DNA of 64,000 bases from Lichenicoccus sp965276875 (lineage in GTDB: Bacteria > Pseudomonadota > Alphaproteobacteria > Acetobacterales > Acetobacteraceae). Position numbers and translations under genes: made by a program. Each line of letters opens with the position of its first letter. The stretch's first letter is position 1. The stretch is taken from contig NZ_OZ255701.1 of assembly GCF_965276875.1 (NCBI RefSeq), positions 3,472,001 through 3,536,000 of the forward strand, written 5' to 3'. Below the pieces are notes generated by a model. The model was not told where the DNA came from and did not search any database. It worked only from the letters and a program-made list of their open reading frames with translations. Shown piece after piece: positions 16,289-25,083 of the stretch.

Positions 16289-17092
16289 TCAGTTTCCGGT
16301 CTTGCGGAACTTCAGGACGAAATTGTCCGCCTCGCCGATCGCCACATATTTGGCGCGGTCGGTCTGTCCCATCGCCAGCGTCGGCGGCAACGTCCAGACG
16401 CCGTGCGGCCAGTGCGTGGTGTCGCGCGGATTGGCGTTCATCTCCGATGACGCGACCAGCGTAAAGCCGGCGTGCTCGATCAGCGACTCGGCGTAGTCCT
16501 GGCGCACGTAGCCGTCGGCGGCCTTCGGGTCCTGCGGCTGGTCGGGGCGCGCGCGGTGGTCCTCGATGCCAAGGAGGCCGCCCGGCTTGAGAGCGCGGTG
16601 GATCGCCGCGATCATCTGGGGCGCATCGCCCTCGGCCATCCAGTTATGCAGGTTGCGGAAGGTGAGCACGACGTCGGCACTGTCCGGCGGCGCCAGCCCC
16701 GGGTTGTGCGCGCCGAACACAGTGAGCTTGATACGGTCATAGACCTGCGGATGGGCCGCCAGCATCTGCTTGAAGGCCGGGGACAGGGCGAAGAACTTCT
16801 CCTCGCGGTCGCCATCGGGCGAGCCGGTCGCAACATAATAGGTGCCGTGGTCGTGCAGCAGCGGTGCCAGGATTTGCGTCCAGTAGCCGCCACCCGGCCA
16901 GATCTCGACGACGGTCGAATGCGGCGTCACCCCGAAGAACGACAGCTCGCGCGCGGGATGACGGGCGTCGTCGCGCTTGACGAACTTCGCACTTCGGGTC
17001 GGGGCCTGGACCGCACGCTCGATGGCGGGCTGCACCGCATAAGCCGGCACGCAGACGAGCAGCGCGAAAGCGCCGAAAACCGCATGACGCAT
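16289..17092 (-). CDS. Exported SAM-dependent methyltransferase-like protein
   Basis: 267 residues beginning with a signal peptide (MRHAVFGAFALLVCVPAYA), then a class I methyltransferase fold: VVEIWPGGGYWTQILAPLL (SAM loop), DVVLTFRNLHNW, and ALKPGGLLGIEDHR. This combination of a signal sequence with a methyltransferase fold is the COG4798 type; the physiological substrate is unknown. How it would obtain SAM outside the cytoplasm is unclear, so the signal may instead be a membrane anchor. The ATG at 17092 was preferred because it gives a clean signal peptide. It is downstream of the CinA-like gene by 34 bp and may be co-transcribed. Confidence 0.82.
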   Translation of the reverse strand: MRHAVFGAFALLVCVPAYAVQPAIERAVQAPTRSAKFVKRDDARHPARELSFFGVTPHSTVVEIWPGGGYWTQILAPLLHDHGTYYVATGSPDGDREEKFFALSPAFKQMLAAHPQVYDRIKLTVFGAHNPGLAPPDSADVVLTFRNLHNWMAEGDAPQMIAAIHRALKPGGLLGIEDHRARPDQPQDPKAADGYVRQDYAESLIEHAGFTLVASSEMNANPRDTTHWPHGVWTLPPTLAMGQTDRAKYVAIGEADNFVLKFRKTGN

Positions 17093-17126
17093 CACTATAT
17101 CCTTATCCAACCTGCCCAGATTGGCG

Positions 17127-17879
17127 TTACCGCGGCTCGCCCGCAATCGGCACGAAGCCCAAACTGTCGATCAGCCCGCGCACGGCGTCCGCCGCCGCAT
17201 GCACCGTATCGGGATCGTGGCCCTTGCAGACCAGGCTGACGCCGCGCCTGCCGGTCTCGCGTTCGTACGGATAGCTACCGATCTCGACGGCATCAAAGCG
17301 TGCCTGGATCGCCTCGAGCGGGGCGGCGATGGCGCCCTCCAGCAGGCGGTCCGCGTGCCAGCTCGCCGAGACCGTGGGCCGGCCGCCGCGCAAGCTGGGG
17401 GCCAGGGTCTCGAACATCGCCTGCATGATCCGCGGCACGCCCGCCATCACATGCACGTTGCCGATGGAGAAACCTGGGGCCACCGAGACCGGATTGTCGA
17501 TCGGCGTCGCACCACGCGGCAGCATCGCCATGCGCTGGCGCGCCGCATTGAAGCTGCCCGGCGCCATGTGTGCCTCGAGCTTGGCGAAGCTCTCGGCGTG
17601 GATTTCCCACGGTACCCCGAACGCCTCGGCAACGCAGGGGCTGGTGATGTCGTCATGCGTCGGGCCAATGCCGCCGGTGGTCAGCAGGTGATCGAAACGC
17701 GCGCGTAGCTCGACGATGTTGGCGACGATGGTCTCGCGCACATCGGGGATGATCCGCACCTCGCGCACCGGGATGCCGAGCTCGCCCAATCGAGTCGCCA
17801 GGAAGCGGATGTTGGCGTCCTGGGTGCGGCCGGAAAGGATCTCGTTGCCGATCACGAGGATGCAGGCGGTCGGGTTCAT
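17127..17879 (-). CDS. CinA-type molybdopterin-binding domain protein
   Basis: 250 residues corresponding to the N-terminal MoCF/CinA domain only; no C-terminal nicotinamide-nucleotide amidase domain follows. Landmarks are VIGNEILSGRTQDANIRFLA, TTGGIGPTHDDIT and LPRGATPIDNP, then FSIGNVHVMAGVPRIM. Family members have ADP-ribose pyrophosphatase or molybdopterin-related roles; this short version has no firm assignment. The ATG at 17879 is divergent from the ExoX-like gene at 17918, leaving only 38 bp for two promoters. Confidence 0.88.
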   Translation of the reverse strand: MNPTACILVIGNEILSGRTQDANIRFLATRLGELGIPVREVRIIPDVRETIVANIVELRARFDHLLTTGGIGPTHDDITSPCVAEAFGVPWEIHAESFAKLEAHMAPGSFNAARQRMAMLPRGATPIDNPVSVAPGFSIGNVHVMAGVPRIMQAMFETLAPSLRGGRPTVSASWHADRLLEGAIAAPLEAIQARFDAVEIGSYPYERETGRRGVSLVCKGHDPDTVHAAADAVRGLIDSLGFVPIAGEPR

Positions 17880-17917
17880 GTTTGACGGCTCTGTCTGAGG
17901 GATAGGATGCAGCCTAC

Positions 17918-18742
17918 ATGGAGGTGATGACGGAAATCGCCACCCCGCCCGAGTCCTTGGTTGCAATCGTGCGGGTCATCGATCTCGAGACCACGGGCAA
18001 CAGCTTCACCGACGGCGGCGTCGTCGAGATCGGCTGGCAGGACGTGGTGGCGGATGCGGATGGCTGGCGGCTGTCTGGGCCGCCCGGCGCTTGCCTGGTG
18101 CGGCCGGGCAACCCGATCTCGCCGGCGACATCGGCGATCCACCACATCGTCGACGAGGATGTGGCGGATGCGCCGTCCTGGCACGCGGTGGCGCCTGGGG
18201 TGCTGTGCTCCGCACCACCCCCGATCGTGCTTGCGGCGCACCGCGCGAGCTTCGAGCAGCGCTGGTGTCTCCCGGCGCTGAGTGGCCACGCGCAATGGAT
18301 CTGCACCTATAAATGCGCGCTGCGGCTATGGCCCGAGGCGCCGGGCCACTCCAACCAGGGGCTGCGCTATTGGCGCCGGCCGCAGGGGCTCGATCGCACC
18401 CTTGGCATGCCCGCGCATCGCGCCGGACCGGACGCCTACGTCACCGCCCATCATCTGCGCGACATGCTGGCCCTGACGGGGGTGGCGCAACTGCTCGCCT
18501 GGTCGGCGGAACCGGCGCTGTTGGCGCGGGTGCCATACGGCGCGTCACGCGGCCGCCGCTGGGCCGATATCGACGAGGCCGCCTTGCTGCGTATCCTCGA
18601 GGGCGACGACGGCGGCAATGTCGATCTGCTGTTCACCGCACGCACCGAACGCGACCGACGTTGCGGCCTGCCGCCAACACTGCCGACACCAGGGCAGCTG
18701 TCGCTTGGACTTGCCGCCGGCACGGACCGTAATCACAGGTAG
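17918..18742 (+). CDS. ExoX-like 3'-5' exonuclease (DnaQ/DEDDh superfamily)
   Basis: 274 residues. The first ~190 align with ExoX: VIDLETTG (first two acids), VRPGNPISPATSAIHHI, AAHRASFEQRW, WICTYKCALRLWP, and HRAGPDAYVTAHHL (final His and Asp). The third acidic position, normally Asp in AHNASFD, is Glu here. The C-terminal ~85 residues include RVPYGASRGRRWADID, the exonuclease-associated tail seen in DnaQ-like proteins. Likely single-strand DNA trimming in repair. It is convergent with the GNAT-Nudix gene, whose end it overlaps by 10 bp. Confidence 0.82.
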   Translation: MEVMTEIATPPESLVAIVRVIDLETTGNSFTDGGVVEIGWQDVVADADGWRLSGPPGACLVRPGNPISPATSAIHHIVDEDVADAPSWHAVAPGVLCSAPPPIVLAAHRASFEQRWCLPALSGHAQWICTYKCALRLWPEAPGHSNQGLRYWRRPQGLDRTLGMPAHRAGPDAYVTAHHLRDMLALTGVAQLLAWSAEPALLARVPYGASRGRRWADIDEAALLRILEGDDGGNVDLLFTARTERDRRCGLPPTLPTPGQLSLGLAAGTDRNHR

Positions 18743-19689
18743 TCCCGCAGCATCGGCACCAGCGGCTTGTCGGCGTCGGGCATCGGGTAGTGCGACAGAT
18801 GGTCGGGCCGCACCCAGACGAGGTTCTGGCCTTCCTTGCCGCGGGCGGTCCCGGCCCACTGTCGGCACACATAGAGCGGCATCAGCAGATGGAAATCGCG
18901 GTAGGCGTGCGAGGCGAAGCTGAATGGCGCCAGGCACGCCTCGGCGACATCTATCCCGAGTTCCTCGCGCAGCTCGCGGGTCAGCGCCTGCTCAGGTGTC
19001 TCACCGGGCTCGATCTTGCCGCCTGGGAATTCCCATAGCCCGGCCATCGACCGGCCGGGCGGCCGCTGCGAGAGCAGAATGTGGCCCCGCCCGTCGATCA
19101 GGGCGCAGGCGACGACGAGCAGTGTCGGGATCGGCCGCGTGCGCAGGTCGCGGCGTTCGGCCTCGAAATGGATGACCGGCTGCATCGCACCGCGCGCCTT
19201 GAATCGCTGTGTGCCGGTGCCGGTCTCGCGAAAGCCGATCCGGCGGAGCACCGCGGCCGAGGCGGGATTATCGGCGGCGACGCGCGCGCGCAGGCGGTGG
19301 CACTCGGGGTTCGAAAGCGCCCAGCGGGCGACCTCGGCGGCGGCCTCGCTGGCAACACCCGATCCCCAATGGGGTCTGCCGACCCAGTAGCCGAGATTGC
19401 TGCTGCGCGCCTCGCCGTCGGTCTGCATGCCGACGCAGCCAAGGATGGCGCCATCGGCCTTGGCGACGATGACGAAGTGATACGCCGTGCCGGCCGCTGC
19501 CTGGTGCGCGGTGGATTCGATCCAGGCATCGGCAAGCGGGCGTGGATACGGGAAGGGCAGCCGCTCCAGCATACGCACGATGCCCCAGTCATTGACCAGG
19601 CGATGAAGACACGCCGCATCGGACGGAAGCGGCGGGCGCAGGAGGAAGCGGCTGGTGGAGAGTTCGGCGCCCGGACCCGAAGGTGTCAC
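18733..19689 (-). CDS. Fusion of GNAT acetyltransferase and Nudix (MutT-like) hydrolase
   Basis: 318 residues with two enzymes in one chain. Residues ~10-175 are a RimJ/RimL-type GNAT domain (acetyl-CoA site near HWGSGVASEAAAE, then NPASAAVLRRIGFRETG). Residues ~185-318 are a Nudix domain whose box is complete: GGKIEPGETPEQALTRELRE followed by ELG. The MutT half probably removes oxidised nucleotides such as 8-oxo-dGTP; the acetyl acceptor is unknown. It is translationally coupled to the upstream Rieske oxygenase gene (ATGA overlap at 19686-19689). Confidence 0.9.
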   Translation of the reverse strand: MTPSGPGAELSTSRFLLRPPLPSDAACLHRLVNDWGIVRMLERLPFPYPRPLADAWIESTAHQAAAGTAYHFVIVAKADGAILGCVGMQTDGEARSSNLGYWVGRPHWGSGVASEAAAEVARWALSNPECHRLRARVAADNPASAAVLRRIGFRETGTGTQRFKARGAMQPVIHFEAERRDLRTRPIPTLLVVACALIDGRGHILLSQRPPGRSMAGLWEFPGGKIEPGETPEQALTRELREELGIDVAEACLAPFSFASHAYRDFHLLMPLYVCRQWAGTARGKEGQNLVWVRPDHLSHYPMPDADKPLVPMLRDYL

Positions 19690-20780
19690 GCAGCGTTAAG
19701 GCCACGCGCCGCGAGCAGCCGACGCAGATTCTGTATTACAGGAAAGACTTCCTGGTTGCGATCGCCGCCTTGGGCGTCGTGTGCTGCCTGTTCCAGCTCG
19801 ACGATGTCGCGGTCCTCGCGGAAGATGCGCTCGGTGAACAGCACCAGCAGCGGCCAGGCGGCTTCGAGCAGACCGGGAATTTTCGGCTTGCGCACCGAGA
19901 GCAGCCCGAACGTGCGGTTGCTGCGCTGCTCGGCGTCCTGCGGCGTATAGGCGATCCAGAGATCCATCACCGGCTGGCCGCCGCCGCTGCGTATGCGCAA
20001 GGTCTGATAGGGGTATTCGGTGCGTATGGTCATCACGTCGCGATCGGCGGTCTTTTCGCTCAAGCCGCGCCGTTCGCCGAAGATCAGCGCCTCGCCGAGC
20101 GGCTGCTTGCCGCCGGTGCGGGCGAAGCTGTAGCGGGCCTCGATCCAGTCCAGGCCTGCATCCTGACCGAGAAAGCGCGGCCGCATCTGGCCCATCTGCT
20201 TGGCGTGCATGAACTGATGGTTCATGTCCATCAGGTTCTCATGCATGAAGCTGTAGTGGCAGCCGACGACGCGGCCGAAGCGACGCGTCTTGTAGCCGGG
20301 ATCGTCGGCGGCGCTGAACGACGGCAGCGGCGCGGCGTCGGCCAGCGCCGGATCACCCGGGAACACCATGATCAGGCCGCAGCGCTCGCGACAGGGATAG
20401 GCACGCACGCCGTTGGGCAGCTTGCCGCGTCCGAGATAGGGCACGTCGATGCATTTGCCGGAACGCCCGTAGGCCCAGCCATGATAGCCGCAGCGCAGCG
20501 ACTGGCCGTCGACGGCGCCGCGCGAGAGTGGCACCTGGCGATGCGCGCAGCGATCCTCCAGCGCATACACGTCGCCGTCGCGCGGCCGCACCAGCACGAT
20601 GGGTTCGCCGCCGAAGCGTGCCGCCAGCGTCTGCCCCGGCTTGAGTTCGCGTGACCAGGCCAGCGGATACCAGTGGTCCGGGTGGCTGCCGATCCGCCGC
20701 AGGTCGGTCTTGAGGCATGCAGCACCTTTCCCCGGCGCGTCTTCCAGGGGCTCGTCCGTCATCGGATAGTTGTGGTCCAT
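19686..20780 (-). CDS. Rieske [2Fe-2S] non-heme iron oxygenase, large-subunit type
   Basis: 364 residues. The Rieske centre is CAHRQVPLSRGAVDG through RCGYHGW (about residues 79-103, C-x-H...C-x2-H). The mononuclear iron site is at ENLMDMNHQFMH (His, His) with a later acidic ligand. Length and layout match aromatic-ring or O-demethylase oxygenases; the substrate is unknown and no ferredoxin or reductase gene is adjacent. GAGGGA sits close upstream of the ATG at 20780. It is divergent from the amine oxidase operon across a 256-bp spacer (20781-21036) that has no other gene. Confidence 0.9.
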   Translation of the reverse strand: MDHNYPMTDEPLEDAPGKGAACLKTDLRRIGSHPDHWYPLAWSRELKPGQTLAARFGGEPIVLVRPRDGDVYALEDRCAHRQVPLSRGAVDGQSLRCGYHGWAYGRSGKCIDVPYLGRGKLPNGVRAYPCRERCGLIMVFPGDPALADAAPLPSFSAADDPGYKTRRFGRVVGCHYSFMHENLMDMNHQFMHAKQMGQMRPRFLGQDAGLDWIEARYSFARTGGKQPLGEALIFGERRGLSEKTADRDVMTIRTEYPYQTLRIRSGGGQPVMDLWIAYTPQDAEQRSNRTFGLLSVRKPKIPGLLEAAWPLLVLFTERIFREDRDIVELEQAAHDAQGGDRNQEVFPVIQNLRRLLAARGLNAA

Positions 20781-21036
20781 CGTCCCTCGATCCGCCGCGA
20801 TCGGCGATGTCTCAGCATAGACATAACAGACGGCGTGGCGAGCGCCGAGTTGCCAGCCGTCGCCGGTTCATAAGGGTCGCCCGGGATGCGTAAAAAACCA
20901 TCATTGCCAATGCCGCTCCTTCCATGTCAGAGAGACAGGACGCCACATGGTTGACTGAATATTGGCAAAAACCGAGCAGTGTCAGGCCGTTGGCTCATAA
21001 TCGGTCAGATGACTGCACTCATTCGGAGCAAGTTGC

Positions 21037-22632
21037 TTGAGTAATACGCAGATGCAGCCGACGCGTCGGCAAGTTCTCACGCGCATCGGCGCCGCCGCCG
21101 GGAGTGTTGCGATGTACCAAGCGATGACCCGTCTGGGCCACGCCGCCGGTACCGACTTCACCGGGCCGCCGGTGCTCAGCGGCGGCAAGTCCGGCACCAG
21201 CGTGCTGGTGCTCGGCGCCGGCCTTGCCGGCATGCTGGCCGCCTACGAGCTACGCCGCGCAGGCTACAAGGTGCGGGTGCTGGAGTTCCAGAACCGGTCC
21301 GGCGGCCGCAATTTCAGCCTGCGCGGCGGCGACAGCCTGACCGAGCTCGGCGGCCATACGCAAAAATGCGATTTCGCGCCCGGCAACTACATCAATCCCG
21401 GACCCTGGCGTATCCCCTACCACCACCAGGCCCTGCTGCATTACTGCCACGCGTTCGGTGTCGCGCTCGAGCCGTTCATCGAGGTCAACCACAACACCTT
21501 GCTGCACAGCAGCCTCAGCTTCGGCGGCAAGCCGCAGCGCTACCGCGACGTCATGTCGGATTTCTCCGGCTACACCGCCGAGCTGCTGGCCAAGGCGATC
21601 AACCAGAACAAGCTCGACCAGCCGGTGAGCGCGGAGGAGCAGCACGACCTGCTGCTGGCGATGCAGGGCTGGGGACGGCTCAACGGCACATACACCTACA
21701 GCAAGGGCGAACTCGCCTCCAACCGGCGCGGCTTCGACAAGCCGCCCGGTGGCGGTCCGAACGGTGCTCCCACGCCTTCGGCGCTGCTCGGACGCGCCGA
21801 GATCATGCGTTCGGGTCTGTGGGAGTGGCTCGCCTTCAACATGAGCTACGACGTGCAGACCACCATGTTCCAGCCGGTCGGCGGCATGGACATGATCGGC
21901 AAAGCCTTTGCCAAGCACGTCAACGACATCGTCACCCACAACATCAAGGTCACGAAGATCGCCCAGGACGGCGCCGGCGTCACCGTTACCTACACTGACG
22001 GCAACCATGGCGGTGCGATCGAGCACGCCAAGGCGGATTACTGCGTCTGCACCATTCCGCTGTCGATCCTGAGCCAGCTCGAGGTGCAGGTGAGTGGGCC
22101 GATGCGGGCTGCGATCGCGGCAGTGCCCTACGCCTCCTCGGTGAAGGTGGGGCTCGAATTCAACCGGCGTTTCTGGGAGCAGGACGACAGCATCTACGGC
22201 GGCATCAGCTTCACCGACCAGCCGATCAGCCAGGTCTCCTATCCCAGCACCGGCTATTTCTCGTCAGGTCCGGCGGTGCTGCTCGGCGGCTACATGTTCG
22301 GCCCCGCCGCCTACGACTTCGCCGGCATGACCCCCGCCGAACGTGTGCAGGCCGCGCTCACGCAGGGCGCTGTGCTGCACAAGCAATATCACGGCGAATT
22401 CCGCAACGGCGTCGGCGTCGCCTGGAGCCGCATGCCCTGGACGCTTGGCTGTTGCGGCATGTGGAGCGAGGAGAGCCGAAAGCAGCACTACAAGACGCTC
22501 ACCACCATGGACAACCGCCTGGTGCTGGCCGGCGAGCACGCCTCCTATGTCGGCTGCTGGCAAGAGGGCGCGTTGCTCTCCTCGCTCAGCGCCATCACCC
22601 AGCTCCACCAACGCGCCGTGGGAGCCGCCTGA
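21037..22632 (+). CDS. Tat-exported flavin monoamine oxidase-family protein
   Basis: 531 residues. It opens with a twin-arginine signal (PTRRQVLTRIGAAAGSV), so the folded, FAD-loaded protein should reach the periplasm. The FAD fold is VLVLGAGLAGMLAAYELRRA then VRVLEFQNRSGGR, and the C-terminal FAD contact is LAGEHASYVGCWQEGAL. The TTG at 21037 has GGAG eight bases upstream; an ATG 15 bp later lacks one. Followed immediately by a cytochrome c and an exported RidA, it probably works as an amine or amino-acid dehydrogenase passing electrons to the cytochrome, as NicA2 does with CycN. The amine substrate is unknown. Confidence 0.9.
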   Translation: MSNTQMQPTRRQVLTRIGAAAGSVAMYQAMTRLGHAAGTDFTGPPVLSGGKSGTSVLVLGAGLAGMLAAYELRRAGYKVRVLEFQNRSGGRNFSLRGGDSLTELGGHTQKCDFAPGNYINPGPWRIPYHHQALLHYCHAFGVALEPFIEVNHNTLLHSSLSFGGKPQRYRDVMSDFSGYTAELLAKAINQNKLDQPVSAEEQHDLLLAMQGWGRLNGTYTYSKGELASNRRGFDKPPGGGPNGAPTPSALLGRAEIMRSGLWEWLAFNMSYDVQTTMFQPVGGMDMIGKAFAKHVNDIVTHNIKVTKIAQDGAGVTVTYTDGNHGGAIEHAKADYCVCTIPLSILSQLEVQVSGPMRAAIAAVPYASSVKVGLEFNRRFWEQDDSIYGGISFTDQPISQVSYPSTGYFSSGPAVLLGGYMFGPAAYDFAGMTPAERVQAALTQGAVLHKQYHGEFRNGVGVAWSRMPWTLGCCGMWSEESRKQHYKTLTTMDNRLVLAGEHASYVGCWQEGALLSSLSAITQLHQRAVGAA

Positions 22633-23054
22633 TGCGCACGATGATCACCGGCGCCACAATCGCCCTGCTGCTCGCCGCAGGTTTTCTACCGCGCGCGCAC
22701 GCTGATTCCGCAATGAACGCGGCCCCCGCCGGCATCCCGGCGGGCACCGGCGCCGCGGTCTACCAGCATGTCTGCCAGGGCTGCCACATGGCCAACGGCC
22801 GCGGTGCTACGGGCGCCGGCGCCGGGTTTCCGTCGTTCGCCGGCAATACCAAGCTCGCGAGCGCCGGCTATCCGATCTACGTCGTGCTCAACGGGATGGG
22901 CGGCATGCCCTGGTTCAACGGCGAGCTGAGCAACGCGCAGATCGCCGGTGTCGTGAACTACATCCGAACGCATTTCTCCAACCACTACACCGATGCCGCC
23001 AAACCAGCCGATGTCGCCGCCGTGCGCGGCCCGGCCCCGACCATGGAGCGTTGA
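22632..23054 (+). CDS. Periplasmic monoheme cytochrome c
   Basis: 140 residues: signal peptide (MRTMITGATIALLLAAGFLP, cut near AHA), heme site VCQGCH at about residues 42-47 (CxxCH), and the distal Met probably in GMGGMPWF. The ATG shares one base with the stop of the amine oxidase gene (TGATG), so the two are made together. It is the likely electron acceptor of that flavoenzyme and would deliver electrons to a terminal oxidase. Confidence 0.92.
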   Translation: MRTMITGATIALLLAAGFLPRAHADSAMNAAPAGIPAGTGAAVYQHVCQGCHMANGRGATGAGAGFPSFAGNTKLASAGYPIYVVLNGMGGMPWFNGELSNAQIAGVVNYIRTHFSNHYTDAAKPADVAAVRGPAPTMER

Positions 23055-23055
23055 C

Positions 23056-23547
23056 ATGAAGCAAAGCCTCGCCATCGCCCTGGCGCTCGCGATCCTGCCG
23101 GCCACCGGCTTCGCGGCCGCGCCGATCATCCGCCACAACATAGCAACCTTCCCGATCGCCTCCAGCATCGAGGTGCCACCCGGCTACAGCACCGTCTATC
23201 TCTCCGGCATGGGCGCGGACGCCGCCGACAAGTCAGCCAAACCGATGACGCTCGCCGCCTACGGCAACACCGAAACCCAGGTGTTCAGCGCCCTGACCAA
23301 GATCAAGGCAACCCTGGCGTCGCTGCATTTGACGATGGGCGACGTGGTGCAGATGCACGTCTATCTGGCCGCAGACCCCAGCCTCGGACACATGGACTTC
23401 AAGGGCCTGATGGCGGCCTATACGAAGTTCTTCGCAACCTCGGCACAACCGAGCGTGCCCACCCGCAGCGCCTTCCAGGTCGCAGCCCTCGCCAACCCCG
23501 GCTGGCTGGTCGAGATCGAGGTGACGGCGGTGCGCAAGCCATCCTGA
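23056..23547 (+). CDS. Exported RidA/YjgF-family imine deaminase
   Basis: 163 residues with a signal peptide (MKQSLAIALALAILPATGFA) before a RidA fold: VYLSGMGA, then TLASLHLTMGDVVQMHVYL and the C-terminal PTRSAFQVAALANPGWLVEI containing the substrate-binding Arg. RidA normally works in the cytoplasm, hydrolysing reactive imines; an exported copy placed 1 bp after the cytochrome gene suggests it clears the imine product of the periplasmic amine oxidase. The 16 C-terminal codons have a degraded duplicate at 25854. Confidence 0.88.
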   Translation: MKQSLAIALALAILPATGFAAAPIIRHNIATFPIASSIEVPPGYSTVYLSGMGADAADKSAKPMTLAAYGNTETQVFSALTKIKATLASLHLTMGDVVQMHVYLAADPSLGHMDFKGLMAAYTKFFATSAQPSVPTRSAFQVAALANPGWLVEIEVTAVRKPS

Positions 23548-23625
23548 CGATGCGTCGTTACGCACACAGGGCGCTACCAGGGCGTTCGCCCAACTTGTCC
23601 TCGGCGACCAGCGCGGTGGCGTTGG

Positions 23626-23700
23626 TCAGGAAGGCGGGGGTCAGGAAGGCGGGGGTCAGGAAGGCGGGGGTCAGGAAGGCGGGGGTCAGGAAGGCGGGGT
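23626..23700 (+). repeat. Five tandem 15-bp units between two convergent genes
   Basis: Unit TCAGGAAGGCGGGGG at 23626, 23641, 23656, 23671 and 23686; the last ends in T instead of G. The array touches the stop of the minus-strand hydrolase (23701). Unit length is a multiple of three and each minus-strand unit contains CCTTCCTGA, a stop in one frame. Too short and spacer-free to be a CRISPR. The 78 bp between the RidA stop and the array hold no gene I recognise. Confidence 0.95.
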
Positions 23701-24651
23701 TCAACCGCGCGGTGGCGCCCCGAAGAACGCGGCCAGCTCCCGCGCTGCCGCCTCCGGCTGCTCCTCCGGAATGAAGTGGCCGCAATTGGCCACCACGCCG
23801 CCACGCAGGTCGTCGGCAAAAGCTGCGAGCGGAGAGGCCATGTCGGCGATCGAGCCCTGATCGGCACCGAGCGCCAGCACCGGCATGGTGAGCCGGCCTT
23901 TGGCACTGAGATCCTGGTTCTGCCGTGCCGACAGGGCGGCAGCACGATAATAGGCCATGCCGGCGCGCAGCCCGCCGGCCCTGGTGAACACGCGCAGGTA
24001 TTCGGCGAGGTCGGCGTCGGAGAACGCCTGCGGGTTGGCCGTCTTGCGTCGCAGGAACCAGTCCAGGTATTCGCGCTCGCGGCCGCCGATCAGCATCTCC
24101 GGCAGGTCCGGGAGTGCGTGGAAGGCGAAATGCCAGGTGCGCCACGCCCGCTCCGGGTCGGTCGGCAGGGCGTCCGGCAGGGTGACGCCTGGGATGCCGG
24201 CATCCATCAGCACCAGGCGCCGGATCTCGCCGCCGAATAGCAACGCATAGGGGTAGGCAACCCAGGCGCCGATATCGTGGGCAGCCATGCAATAGCGGTG
24301 CACGCCGAGTTGTTGCAGGAGGCCGTGGACCGCTGCCGCGAGGGCCTGGGTGTCGTAGCCGCCGTGCGGATGGTCAGAGTCGCCTTGCCCCGGCAGATCC
24401 GGTGCGATGATCCGGTAGCTGGAGGCAAGCAGCGGCATGACCTTGCGCCAGGCAAACCAGCTCTCGGGGAACCCGGCCAACAGGACGATCACCTCGCCGT
24501 CCGGCTTGCCGCCGGTGACGTGGTGCAGGCGCACGCCGTCGACGGTTGCGAAGCGGTGCTCGAATCCGGGCAACGCAGGATTTGCACGGGACGCAAGCGA
24601 GGTTTCGATCAGCCTTGCGGCCGCGGGCGCCGGATTTTGTGGTGCATTCAT
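23701..24651 (-). CDS. Alpha/beta hydrolase, epoxide hydrolase or haloalkane dehalogenase type
   Basis: 316 residues. The oxyanion motif is AGFPESW (HGxPx equivalent), the nucleophile is Asp in AAHDIGAW rather than Ser, and the catalytic His is in NCGHFIPEEQPE. An Asp nucleophile points to an epoxide hydrolase, fluoroacetate dehalogenase or relative, not an esterase. It is the last gene of a TetR - broken MFS - hydrolase run, with its ATG overlapping the end of the decayed transporter frame. It ends directly at a 15-bp tandem repeat array. Confidence 0.88.
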   Translation of the reverse strand: MNAPQNPAPAAARLIETSLASRANPALPGFEHRFATVDGVRLHHVTGGKPDGEVIVLLAGFPESWFAWRKVMPLLASSYRIIAPDLPGQGDSDHPHGGYDTQALAAAVHGLLQQLGVHRYCMAAHDIGAWVAYPYALLFGGEIRRLVLMDAGIPGVTLPDALPTDPERAWRTWHFAFHALPDLPEMLIGGREREYLDWFLRRKTANPQAFSDADLAEYLRVFTRAGGLRAGMAYYRAAALSARQNQDLSAKGRLTMPVLALGADQGSIADMASPLAAFADDLRGGVVANCGHFIPEEQPEAAARELAAFFGAPPRG

Positions 24652-25083
24652 GGTTGGTCTCCATAAGGGTTTCGGCCTGCTCGGTCAGGAAACAGGCCAG
24701 GGCCAGCAGAGGCACGCCAAGCCCGGCCGTGCATGATGCCCAGCATCAGGCCGTTCATGACGCTGCCGGCGACGCGGCCTCGTGCGGCGTTTGGCGCACG
24801 GTGGGCGGCGTAAGGCACAAGGACCTGCACCGTCACCGAACCGATACCGATCGGCAGAGCCGCACCCAGGAAGACGACAGCGTCGGTGGACAGGGCCGCG
24901 ACGGCGAGAGCCAATAGGATGGGGATCGGTCCGCCCGCGCTTGAGGACAAGCGGCGCGAGGCGTTGATCGGCTGGATAACGTAGATGTTGGCGGCGATCA
25001 GGCCGCAGGACGTGGCAAGCAGCAGGGTGGGCCAGCGCGGTGGCCTCCCGCGCCTCGGCAATCGGCGTGGCGGCGGCGCTCAC
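24651..25083 (-). pseudogene. Decayed MFS transporter remnant
   Basis: Recognisable pieces are spread over more than one frame. A start MSAAATPIAEARE overlaps the TetR stop (25080-25083). A shift to a second frame gives LLLATSCGLIAANIYVIQP (first helix), then a gap where helices 2-3 should be. Next come LGAALPIGIGSVTVQVLVPY and NAARGRVAGSVMNGLMLGIM (helix 4-5 region), after which the rest is missing. Total length is about 140 codons against roughly 390 for an intact transporter. The parent was probably a drug-efflux pump controlled by the adjacent TetR regulator. Confidence 0.8.

Noticed and set aside
23626..23700. Repeat array considered as a CRISPR
   Set aside because: Units are 15 bp, directly adjacent without spacers, and no cas gene is near.
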